Below are positions 1-5,576 of a DNA stretch of 15,613 nucleotides, piece by piece. Each line of letters opens with the position of its first letter. Position 1 is the first letter of the stretch. The translations under genes and the position numbers were made by a program. The notes under the pieces are model-generated. The model saw only the letters and a list, made by a program, of their open reading frames with translations, did not search any database and was not told the origin of the DNA. Origin of the DNA: SIG575 sp964507395 (lineage in GTDB: Bacteria > Bacillota > Clostridia > Oscillospirales > Acutalibacteraceae); NCBI GenBank assembly GCA_964507395.1, contig CAZDQE010000055.1:1-15613 (forward strand), written 5' to 3'.

Positions 1-282
1 GACTACAATCTTGCCATACTTGATGAGCCGTCTTCTGCACTTGATCCGATAGCTGAATACAAAATGTATGAAAGCATTATTGCGGAAACAGAGGAGAAGA
101 GCGTAATTTTCATTTCCCACAGGCTTTCAAGTGCAGTTCTGTCTGATAAAATATTCGTTTTCGGCAATGGTACGATTTTGGAATCAGGCACCCACGAAGA
201 GCTTATGAGCAAGGGTGGAGAATACGCTGAAATGTTCAATATGCAGGCCTCTAACTATAGCGAGGAGGTGGATAACGCATGA
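1..282 (+). CDS. ABC transporter ATP-binding/permease protein, C-terminal fragment (cut by window edge)
   Basis: The reading frame is open from the first base and gives 93 residues of the end of an ABC ATPase domain. Visible are Walker B with catalytic Glu and D-loop (LAILDEPSSALDP, about residues 5-17), the H-loop histidine (FISHR, about 38-42) and the usual exporter C-terminus (GTHEELMSKGGEYAEMF). The signature and Walker A motifs lie outside the window. Its last codons overlap the start of the next gene by ATGA, and both proteins end in the same kind of HEELM...YAEMF..QA..Y tail, so the two probably form a heterodimeric exporter in the cytoplasmic membrane. Both keep the catalytic Glu after Walker B, so neither ATPase site looks degenerate in the part seen. 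The substrate cannot be told. Confidence 0.9.
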   Translation, partial: DYNLAILDEPSSALDPIAEYKMYESIIAETEEKSVIFISHRLSSAVLSDKIFVFGNGTILESGTHEELMSKGGEYAEMFNMQASNYSEEVDNA

Positions 283-2075
283 AGAACGATAATAAAAATC
301 ACAGTATTCTTTCAAATACCTGGTATATGCTGCGACTTATGTTTTCGATTTCCCCCGGACTTGTTTTAGGTGAAATTACCGAGGAAATTCTTACAATTCT
401 TCCGAGTAAGCTTATTTCCGTCATCGGCATCAAATATGTAATTGACGAAGTGCAGGGCGGCGGAGATGTAAAGAAAATTATTATCGGTGTGGCAATGATG
501 GCGGGAATCATGATTTTTGCCAATGTTTATTCAAGCATTTTCTATGAGCTTTACGGACACAGAGAACGCGAAAGAATGTATCTTGGCATACACTCAAAGC
601 TTTACAATAAAGCAATTGACCTTGATCTTGCAAAATACGATAACCCTGCTTTTTATGCAGATTTTATTCTCGCGGTTCAGACATCTTCCGAGAACATACA
701 GACTTTCCTTGAAAATATCAGACACTATGTTGCACAGATTGTTTCTTTTCTTTCTATCAGTGCTGTACTGTTTACAATTGACCCTGTCTGTCTTCTGATT
801 GTTTTTGCATTTGTTTTCGGCTTTGTGCCCCTTGGCCGATACCTCGGCAATCTCCAGATGAAACGTCGTGAAGCTATTGTTGAAAAAGAAAGAAAAAGTG
901 ATTATTTCGCACGTCTGTTTTATCTGCAGGATTATGCAGGAGAAATCAGAACAACCGGCATAAAAAATCTGTTACTCAAAAGGTTTGACGAAAGCGTTGA
1001 GGATACATACAAAACAGAAGGCAGGTTCCTGAAAAGACTTGAATGGGGATTCTTTTTTCAGGAAACAGGAGTACAGATAATAGGTTTCATGTTGGCTCTT
1101 ACGGCTTATATCGGCTATCAGACGTTGGTTACAGGAAAGCTTGGTTCAGGCGACTTCATTGCAGCCTTTAACGGTGCAGTACAGATAGGTGCATCAATTC
1201 TTTATCTTACTGTTTATTCAATCAGAACATTTACAGAGCGTTCAAAGATGATAGAAAAATACAGGGTTTTCCTTGCAACCGAGCCTGAGATTGTTGACGG
1301 AGAGCACACTGCAACTTGTGATAAACCTGAAACTATCAAAATAAAGAACGCGAGCTTCGCCTATGAAGGCAGTTCGGCAAATGCTCTTGAAAACATTGAT
1401 ATTGAAATCAGACCGTATGAAAAAATTGCGCTTGTAGGCTATAACGGCGCAGGTAAAACAACTCTGACAAACCTTCTTCTTCGACTTTATGATGTAACCG
1501 AAGGCACAATTGAAATAGGTGATCAGGATATACGTGATGTAACTGTCTCTTCACACAGAGCAAGGTTTTCGGCGGTTTTTCAGGATTTTCAGATTTTTTC
1601 TGCAACAGTTGCCGAAAATGTTGCACTATCCAAGGATTATGATGAGGAACGTGTATGGAAAGCGCTTAAAGCCGCGGGATTTACTAAGGAATTACCTGAC
1701 GGTATTAATACTGTTTTGCTCAGAGAATTTGATGATGAAGGTATGATGCTTTCTGGCGGTGAACAACAGAAAATAGCAATCGCAAGAGCTTTTTATAAAA
1801 AGTGTCCTTACGTTATTCTTGATGAGCCTTCTGCAAATCTTGACCCATTGTCTGAGTATGAACTTAACCACACGATGATGGAAGCCTCAGAAGAGAAAAC
1901 AGTTATCTTTATTTCTCACAGGCTTTCCACAACCCGCCACGCTGACCGAATACTTATGATGGAAAAGGGCAGAGTAATTGAGAGCGGAAGCCATGAAGAA
2001 CTGATGGCTTTGAACGGCAAATATGCTGAAATGTTCCGTTTGCAGGCTGAAAAATATAATGATGCGGTAATTTAA
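279..2075 (+). CDS. ABC exporter half-transporter (permease fused to ATPase)
   Basis: This 598-residue protein is an ABC half-transporter with an N-terminal membrane domain (about residues 1-330, hydrophobic stretches near 65-90, 148-190, 262-285 and 295-315) and a C-terminal ATPase domain. Motifs seen: Walker A GYNGAGKTT at 387-395, Q-loop Gln435, signature LSGGE at 491-495, Walker B YVILDEP at 511-517 with Glu516, and H-loop His547. It would couple ATP hydrolysis to export across the cytoplasmic membrane, probably paired with the preceding gene product. The ATG overlaps the upstream stop (ATGA), and an AGGAGG ribosome-binding site lies at 263-268, ten bases upstream. The length is normal for the family. 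Peptide, lipid or drug export are all possible; no precursor peptide or modifying enzyme is visible to decide. Confidence 0.93.
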   Translation: MKNDNKNHSILSNTWYMLRLMFSISPGLVLGEITEEILTILPSKLISVIGIKYVIDEVQGGGDVKKIIIGVAMMAGIMIFANVYSSIFYELYGHRERERMYLGIHSKLYNKAIDLDLAKYDNPAFYADFILAVQTSSENIQTFLENIRHYVAQIVSFLSISAVLFTIDPVCLLIVFAFVFGFVPLGRYLGNLQMKRREAIVEKERKSDYFARLFYLQDYAGEIRTTGIKNLLLKRFDESVEDTYKTEGRFLKRLEWGFFFQETGVQIIGFMLALTAYIGYQTLVTGKLGSGDFIAAFNGAVQIGASILYLTVYSIRTFTERSKMIEKYRVFLATEPEIVDGEHTATCDKPETIKIKNASFAYEGSSANALENIDIEIRPYEKIALVGYNGAGKTTLTNLLLRLYDVTEGTIEIGDQDIRDVTVSSHRARFSAVFQDFQIFSATVAENVALSKDYDEERVWKALKAAGFTKELPDGINTVLLREFDDEGMMLSGGEQQKIAIARAFYKKCPYVILDEPSANLDPLSEYELNHTMMEASEEKTVIFISHRLSTTRHADRILMMEKGRVIESGSHEELMALNGKYAEMFRLQAEKYNDAVI

Positions 2076-2079
2076 TATA

Positions 2080-2115
2080 AACTAAAATGCCTCACGAAAG
2101 TGGGGCATTTTAGTT
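2080..2115. terminator. Long hairpin with GAAA loop, probable bidirectional terminator
   Basis: The arms 2080-2095 and 2100-2115 pair over 16 bp with one G-U wobble around a GAAA tetraloop. The stem is AT-rich at its base and GC-rich near the loop. It starts five bases after the ABC transporter stop and lies 22 bases beyond the stop of the small minus-strand ORF, so it sits between convergent units. There is no clean U-tract on the plus strand; on the minus strand the bases after the stem are AT-rich. The hairpin is seen directly; termination in both directions is inferred. Confidence 0.65.
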
Positions 2116-2137
2116 AAATCTCGGTGCGAAATCTTAA

Positions 2138-2269
2138 TTATATTTTTGAAAATGAATAGGCGTTTCCGCCTATATCCTCATAATACAATGTACTTAAATT
2201 CTCACTTGCACCATATAAAAATAAATTTTCGTGTAAATTTTGCCATGCTTCTCTTTGTGATTCGTTCAT
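2138..2269 (-). CDS. Unrecognised small ORF, 43 residues
   Basis: A minus-strand ATG at 2267-2269 opens 43 codons and ends in TAA at 2138-2140. The peptide begins MNESQREAWQNL, is rich in Asn, Glu, Tyr and Leu, has no membrane segment or cysteine, and ends in NAYSFSKI. An AAGGAA-like ribosome-binding sequence lies about ten bases upstream of the ATG. The ORF sits between the terminator of tRNA-Leu and the hairpin at 2080-2115, so it has a plausible 3' end, but I found no convincing promoter of its own. I do not recognise a family. It could be a genuine small protein, or a fragment of a longer gene lost next to the tRNA. No function is proposed. Confidence 0.42.
   Translation of the reverse strand: MNESQREAWQNLHENLFLYGASENLSTLYYEDIGGNAYSFSKI
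2156..2173 (-). other. Perfect 7-bp stem-loop inside the small ORF
   Basis: ATAGGCG and CGCCTAT pair perfectly around a four-base loop that reads GAAA on the minus strand. It lies in the codons for residues 33-38 of the small ORF. It may be chance, or a structured RNA element in the mRNA near its 3' end. Confidence 0.35.
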
Positions 2270-2310
2270 TGTTATTCGTTTCCTTCATGTTTGAATAAAA
2301 AAATATTTCA

Positions 2311-2341
2311 ATAAAAAAGACCCAATGCAGTGCATCGGGTC
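2311..2341 (-). terminator. Rho-independent terminator of tRNA-Leu
   Basis: Read on the minus strand, GACCCGATG pairs with the downstream CATTGGGTC (one G-U pair) around a short loop, followed directly by six T residues and ATTG. It starts seven bases past the encoded CCA end of the tRNA. This is a classic intrinsic terminator for the tRNA transcript. Confidence 0.88.
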
Positions 2342-2347
2342 ACTATC

Positions 2348-2434
2348 TGGTGCCGGAAGCGGGGGTCGAACCCGCACGGTATCGCTACCACTGGATTTTG
2401 AGTCCAGCACGTCTGCCAATTCCATCATTCCGGC
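2348..2434 (-). tRNA. tRNA-Leu, anticodon CAA (reads UUG)
   Basis: The minus strand folds into a class II tRNA. The acceptor arms GCCGGAA and TTCCGGC pair over seven bases, followed by an A discriminator and an encoded CCA. The anticodon stem CTGGA/TCCAG encloses the loop CTCAAAA with anticodon CAA. A long variable arm (GGTA-GCGA-TACC) and a T arm (GCGGG, loop TTCGACC, CCCGC) follow. The long variable arm and the anticodon identify leucine. The total length is 87 nt with CCA. It has its own promoter and terminator, so it is probably transcribed as a single-gene unit. Confidence 0.96.
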
Positions 2435-2448
2435 GAAATTACTAGTAT

Positions 2449-2477
2449 ATTATAGTGTATTATATGAAAAAAATCAA
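2449..2477 (-). promoter_or_regulatory. Sigma-A-type promoter of tRNA-Leu
   Basis: On the minus strand a -35 box TTGATT (2477-2472) and a perfect -10 box TATAAT (2454-2449) are separated by exactly 17 bases. The tRNA 5' end follows 14 bases after the -10 box, which fits a short 5' leader removed by RNase P. Confidence 0.85.
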
Positions 2478-2487
2478 TAGTAATTTC

Positions 2488-2509
2488 AAAAAAACTTAAA
2501 TACATTTAA
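2488..2509 (-). terminator. Weak AT-only hairpin and T-run after the kinase gene
   Basis: On the minus strand TTAAA and TTTAA can pair around a four-base loop, overlapping the kinase stop codon, and are followed by G and seven T residues. The stem has no GC pairs, so termination is likely inefficient and some transcripts may run on into the tRNA-Leu gene. Confidence 0.35.
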
Positions 2510-3066
2510 TTATTATTAATTATCAGATTGCATTTTTCCTTGATTTTGAATTCACTGAAATATGCATTTTCCTTCGGAATCCATTCGTTGATAAATCTTT
2601 CAAGTTTATCAGGTGAGCGTTTTTTTAGTCTTTTAAGCTTTGTGTCTTCAGAAATATCAAGAAATATTTTAAAATCATATATTTCACCGAAAGTCGGGTG
2701 CATACTGTAAACACCTTCAACAACAGTCAAGTTTTTTGGAGTGACATTGATTTGTTCACACACTTTTCCTTCGCTGCAACTGAATTTTCCGTAAGCAAAT
2801 GGTGAATCAGAGCTTAGATTTTTTGCAACCTCTTCGTAAAATCTTTCATAATCGACGTTTCCGCCAACTTCGTTCATTCTCTCTTCAGACCTCTTTTCAA
2901 ATGGCAGAAAAAAGTCATCCATATGAATTATGTTGCAATCAAATGATTCCTCAAAAGCTTTTGATAGGGTTGTTTTTCCTGATGCACAGGACCCTTCAAT
3001 TGCGAGCAACAGCTTACCGTTTTCAGCAATTTTTGAACTAATCAAATCAAATAAATATTTATCCAT
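2506..3066 (-). CDS. Uridine-kinase-like P-loop small-molecule kinase
   Basis: This 186-residue cytoplasmic protein belongs to the uridine kinase / phosphoribulokinase-like P-loop superfamily. Walker A is GSCASGKTT at residues 25-33. The MDDFF motif at 49-53 supplies the acidic residues typical of nucleoside-type kinases. GGNVDYERF near 68-76 and VVEGVYS at 115-121 are family-typical, and an Arg/Lys-rich lid-like segment (KLKRLKKRS) lies near 143-151. It most likely transfers phosphate from ATP to a nucleoside or vitamin-like alcohol. Its ATG overlaps the end of the ECF S component gene by eight bases, which implies translational coupling and suggests that it traps the imported compound. Uridine, nicotinamide riboside or another substrate cannot be distinguished from sequence alone. 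Confidence 0.8.
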   Translation of the reverse strand: MDKYLFDLISSKIAENGKLLLAIEGSCASGKTTLSKAFEESFDCNIIHMDDFFLPFEKRSEERMNEVGGNVDYERFYEEVAKNLSSDSPFAYGKFSCSEGKVCEQINVTPKNLTVVEGVYSMHPTFGEIYDFKIFLDISEDTKLKRLKKRSPDKLERFINEWIPKENAYFSEFKIKEKCNLIINNN

Positions 3067-3607
3067 TTAACATAAACCTTGTCTTTCTCAGTGCAAGAAT
3101 AATAAGAGGAATAAGTGCGAACTGTATGACAATTCCCGGTATCGCATTTATTGTTGTAAGTGTGATAAAGGATTTTAGTACAAAATCATTATCAGATGCT
3201 GTTGCTATAAGATATGTTACTGAGCCGTTTACGATTCGGCCTACAACCATTGATATTAAAAGATTAGGATAGACATAGCCGATTTTCTTAGGAAAAGCTT
3301 TATAAAGCATGCCACACATTCCGCCGTAAGTGGCAAGCTCAAAAGCCATTGGAATTGCTGATGTAATTACAGGGATACCTGTTATAACACTTTTGAGCAA
3401 CGGGGAAATCAGACCGATTACAATGCCGTAAGGTGTACCGCATATCATGCCGCAGAGCATAACAGGAATGTGCATAGGAAGAAATGTCTGACCAAGCTGT
3501 GGACTTCCCATACTTATAACTGTCGGGAGAATTATGGACAGGGCTAGGAACAGTGCAGAAAACACGAGTTTCAGGGTAGTGTTAACAGCAGTTGATTTTT
3601 TACTCAC
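3059..3607 (-). CDS. ECF transporter S component (substrate-binding membrane subunit)
   Basis: This 182-residue very hydrophobic protein has about six membrane segments, starting near residues 12-32, 42-60, 62-80 and 83-104, with the last at about 156-175. It resembles S components of energy-coupling factor transporters: the PMHIPVMLCGMICGTPYG stretch (about 44-61), followed by a PLLKSVITGIP-type loop and an AMAFELATYG helix. S components bind a vitamin or precursor and work with a shared EcfT-EcfA module encoded elsewhere. The start is GTG (3607-3605) with a GAGGTG ribosome-binding site five bases upstream. The leader is only about 25 nt from the predicted transcription start, too short for a riboswitch that would reveal the ligand. 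The coupled kinase suggests a substrate phosphorylated after uptake. Confidence 0.8.
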   Translation of the reverse strand: MSKKSTAVNTTLKLVFSALFLALSIILPTVISMGSPQLGQTFLPMHIPVMLCGMICGTPYGIVIGLISPLLKSVITGIPVITSAIPMAFELATYGGMCGMLYKAFPKKIGYVYPNLLISMVVGRIVNGSVTYLIATASDNDFVLKSFITLTTINAIPGIVIQFALIPLIILALRKTRFMLNG

Positions 3608-3638
3608 GAAAACACCTCACATTTCACTTCTTTTCACG

Positions 3639-3667
3639 ATTATATCCCAAAAAAGGTTTTGTGTCAA
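3639..3667 (-). promoter_or_regulatory. Consensus promoter for the ECF S component and kinase genes
   Basis: On the minus strand a perfect TTGACA (3667-3662) and a perfect TATAAT (3644-3639) are 17 bases apart. The expected start near 3632 leaves a leader of about 25 nt before the GTG codon. Confidence 0.88.
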
Positions 3668-3678
3668 CTTAATTGACA
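3662..3678. repeat. Inverted repeat made by the two divergent -35 boxes
   Basis: TGTCAA and TTGACA form a perfect 6-bp inverted repeat around a five-base centre (CTTAA). Each arm is the -35 box of one of the two divergent promoters. The two polymerases could not sit here together. A dimeric regulator could also bind, but no regulator gene lies beside it. Confidence 0.7.
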
Positions 3679-3701
3679 TTTTTACTATACTAATGTATAC
3701 T
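3673..3701 (+). promoter_or_regulatory. Promoter for the YkgJ-like gene, proC and rnhA
   Basis: A perfect TTGACA at 3673-3678 and TATACT at 3696-3701 are separated by 17 bases. Transcription should start near 3708, which argues against translation from the TTG at 3716 and supports the TTG start at 3737. Confidence 0.83.
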
Positions 3702-3736
3702 AATATTATCTGTGTTTGCTGTCAGAAGGTGGTATA

Positions 3737-4228
3737 TTGACAACTGAAAAAACAATCAGCAAGGTCTATAAAGTGCTGAAAAATGTTACTCCTATTAAAA
3801 CTGATTGCGGTATTCTTTGCAAAGGTGAATGTTGCAGGGGTGATGACGATACGGGAATGATTCTTTTTCCGGGAGAAGAATTGCTTTTCGGAAATACTGA
3901 TGATTTTATTGTGAAAAAAACATCAGACGGAAAGAATGTCCTTGTTTGCAGCGGTAAATGCGACAGGGAAATGCGGCCGATATCGTGCAGAATTTTTCCG
4001 TTGTTTCCTATGTTGATTGACGGCAGAATCTATGTCTTTGATGACCCGAGAGCAAGCGGTATATGTCCGCTTCTCTATGATGGGGTAAAACTTTGTAAAA
4101 GCTTTGAGAATAAAGTTGCAAAGGCAGGAAAAATCCTTGCTGAGAATGATGAAACACGCGAAATGCTGAAAAATCTTACAGATGAAATTTCTGATATAAT
4201 TTCAATGAGACAGGATATATTTGGCTGA
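3737..4228 (+). CDS. YkgJ-like cysteine-cluster protein (possible metal or Fe-S binding)
   Basis: Starting at TTG 3737 this gives 163 residues; the choice rests on an AAGGTGG ribosome-binding site at 3726-3732 and on the promoter mapping. The frame is open upstream to a TTG at 3716, but that would lie only about eight bases from the predicted transcription start. The protein has nine cysteines: Cys24, Cys28, Cys32 and Cys33 in an N-terminal C-x3-C-x3-CC cluster, then Cys71, Cys75 and Cys84 (CSGKCDREMRPISCRIFPLFP-like segment), Cys110 and Cys120. The CC cluster and the RxxSCRIFP segment resemble the YkgJ / zinc-or-iron-chelating cysteine cluster family, whose biochemical role is mostly unknown. 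There are no signal peptide or membrane segments, so it is probably cytoplasmic. It leads an operon with proC 14 bases downstream. Confidence 0.72.
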   Translation: MTTEKTISKVYKVLKNVTPIKTDCGILCKGECCRGDDDTGMILFPGEELLFGNTDDFIVKKTSDGKNVLVCSGKCDREMRPISCRIFPLFPMLIDGRIYVFDDPRASGICPLLYDGVKLCKSFENKVAKAGKILAENDETREMLKNLTDEISDIISMRQDIFG

Positions 4229-4242
4229 AAGGAAGAATAATT

Positions 4243-4971
4243 TTGAAAAAGGTTGGTTTCACAGGCTTTGGCAATATGGCTGAAGCAATAATTACAGGTA
4301 TGATTTCGTCTGGAAATTATAGTGCTGACGAAATCGGAGCCTTTGACACTGATGTTAATAAACTTGAGAAAGGTGCAGAAAAACTTGGAATTACTGCATT
4401 TAATTCCAATGAAGAGCTTGTTGTAAATTGTGAGACTATTGTTTTGGCTGTAAAGCCGATTGCTTTACAAAAGGTTTTGACCCCTTTACAGAAAAAACTC
4501 CGTAAAGTAAATCCGCTTGTCATATCAATTGCGGCAGGGCAAAGTATAGAAAAACTTGAAAATTTTCTGGGATATGACGGAAAGATAATTCGCGTTATGC
4601 CAAATATCAACGCAATTGCAGGTCATGCCGTTTCCGGTTACACATTTTCATCAAATGTTACTGAAAATGAGATTGAAAAAGCTGTGAAGATTCTTGAATC
4701 TTTCGGTACCGCTGTATCTGTTGATGAAGAAAAATTTTCAGCTTATTCAGCAATCGCCGGTTGTTCACCTGCTTATGCTTATCTTTTTATTGATGCTATC
4801 GCAAGAGTCGGTGTAAAGTACGGTCTCACCAAAAAGGATTCAATTGATATTGTCACTGAGGCTGTGATTTCAACAATCAGTGCCGATAAAAAAGCCTCGG
4901 AAGAAGGCAGCCTGAATGATGTGGTTTTAAATGCAATTGATTCTGCATATAAAAAAGACAAAGGAATGTAA
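4243..4971 (+). CDS. proC: Pyrroline-5-carboxylate reductase-like protein, internally shortened
   Basis: ProC performs the last step of proline synthesis, reducing 1-pyrroline-5-carboxylate with NAD(P)H in the cytoplasm. The N-terminal Rossmann motif GFTGFGNMAEAI (residues 5-16), LAVKP (68-72), VMPNI (118-122) and the substrate-domain segment GCSPAYAYLFIDA (173-185) identify the family. The start is TTG at 4243 with an AAAGGAAG ribosome-binding site at 4228-4235. At 242 residues it is about 25 shorter than usual. Compared by eye with E. coli ProC, the helix and loop that should follow residue 209 (the GSAKM...LETG.HPG..KD.VCSPGG segment) are missing, and the sequence resumes at STISADKKASEEGSL. 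This removes most of the family's C-terminal signature. The protein may be inactive, altered in activity, or reflect an assembly error. The stop overlaps the rnhA start (TAATG). Confidence 0.85.
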   Translation: MKKVGFTGFGNMAEAIITGMISSGNYSADEIGAFDTDVNKLEKGAEKLGITAFNSNEELVVNCETIVLAVKPIALQKVLTPLQKKLRKVNPLVISIAAGQSIEKLENFLGYDGKIIRVMPNINAIAGHAVSGYTFSSNVTENEIEKAVKILESFGTAVSVDEEKFSAYSAIAGCSPAYAYLFIDAIARVGVKYGLTKKDSIDIVTEAVISTISADKKASEEGSLNDVVLNAIDSAYKKDKGM

Positions 4972-5411
4972 TGATGAAGAGGATTGAAATGTTTACTGAC
5001 GGCGCATGTTCAGGGAATCCGGGTCCCGGCGGATGGGGAACGATTCTCAGGTATAAGGGTGTTGAAAAAGAATTATGCGGCGGTGAACACGAAACGACAA
5101 ATAACCGTATGGAAATGACTGCTGTCATCAGCGGTCTGAAGGCATTGAATGAACCCTGCGAGGTTGATATTTTTACTGATTCGAAGTATGTCTGTGACAG
5201 TGTTCAGAAAGGTTGGGTTTATTCCTGGAAAAAGAACAATTGGCGTAAAGCTGACAAAAAACCTGCACTGAATGTTGATTTATGGGAAGAGATGCTTATA
5301 CTTCTTGAAAAACATGAGGTTACATTCCACTGGCTCAAAGGACATGTCGGTCATCCCGAAAATGAAAGATGTGATGCAATGGCAGTTTTGCAGTCACATA
5401 AAAATGCCTGA
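4971..5411 (+). CDS. rnhA: Ribonuclease HI
   Basis: This 146-residue protein degrades the RNA strand of RNA-DNA hybrids, as in Okazaki primers and R-loops. The type 1 RNase H core is complete: FTDGACSGNPGPGGWG near residues 8-23 with catalytic Asp10, NNRMEMTAV with Glu48, FTDSKYV with Asp70, the basic handle region YSWKKNNWRKADKKPA (about 84-99), GHVGHPENERCD with His125 and Asp135. The start overlaps the proC stop by one base; a second ATG directly follows at 4974, and either may be used, since AAAGGA at 4960-4965 is 5 or 8 bases upstream. It is the third gene of the operon starting at the 3673 promoter. The C-terminus is short and lacks extra domains. Confidence 0.95.
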   Translation: MMKRIEMFTDGACSGNPGPGGWGTILRYKGVEKELCGGEHETTNNRMEMTAVISGLKALNEPCEVDIFTDSKYVCDSVQKGWVYSWKKNNWRKADKKPALNVDLWEEMLILLEKHEVTFHWLKGHVGHPENERCDAMAVLQSHKNA

Positions 5412-5461
5412 TAAAGTGGTAATTTTCTGAATAAAATCAGGAAAAAACAACCATATTAAAC

Positions 5462-5490
5462 TTGACAATATTCTGCCTCAATTGTATAAT
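5462..5490 (+). promoter_or_regulatory. Consensus sigma-A-type promoter of the RNase J cluster
   Basis: A perfect TTGACA (5462-5467) and a perfect TATAAT (5485-5490) are separated by 17 bases. The expected start near 5497 gives a leader of about 80 nt that is AT-rich without a clear strong fold. It probably drives the long rightward cluster that follows. I find no clear terminator for rnhA between 5412 and 5461. Confidence 0.9.
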
Positions 5491-5576
5491 TAATTGATAT
5501 AGTATTTTTAATTATAAAATCGTTCTGATATCATACATAAAATTCTGATTAAGAAAAGGAGCGTTGTAGAAAATAT

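Noticed and set aside
517..798. A 93-codon plus-strand ORF in another frame inside the ABC transporter gene
   Set aside because: The ABC protein frame is complete and motif-supported across this region; the alternative is a hydrophobic frame-shadow.
2348..2434. tRNA-Leu as an attachment site of an integrated element
   Set aside because: I found no second copy of the tRNA 3' end in the window and no integrase gene nearby; only the small ORF hints at past insertion.
3608..3638. Possible riboswitch upstream of the ECF S component gene
   Set aside because: The predicted leader is only about 25 nt, too short for any known vitamin or nucleotide riboswitch.
5412..5461. Terminator after rnhA
   Set aside because: Only a 4-bp CTGA/TCAG stem and an imperfect extension are visible, with an A-run and not a T-run after them.
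5491..5576. Possible structured leader or riboswitch before RNase J
   Set aside because: The roughly 80 nt are AT-rich and show a repeated TTCTGAT but no stable conserved fold that I can recognise.
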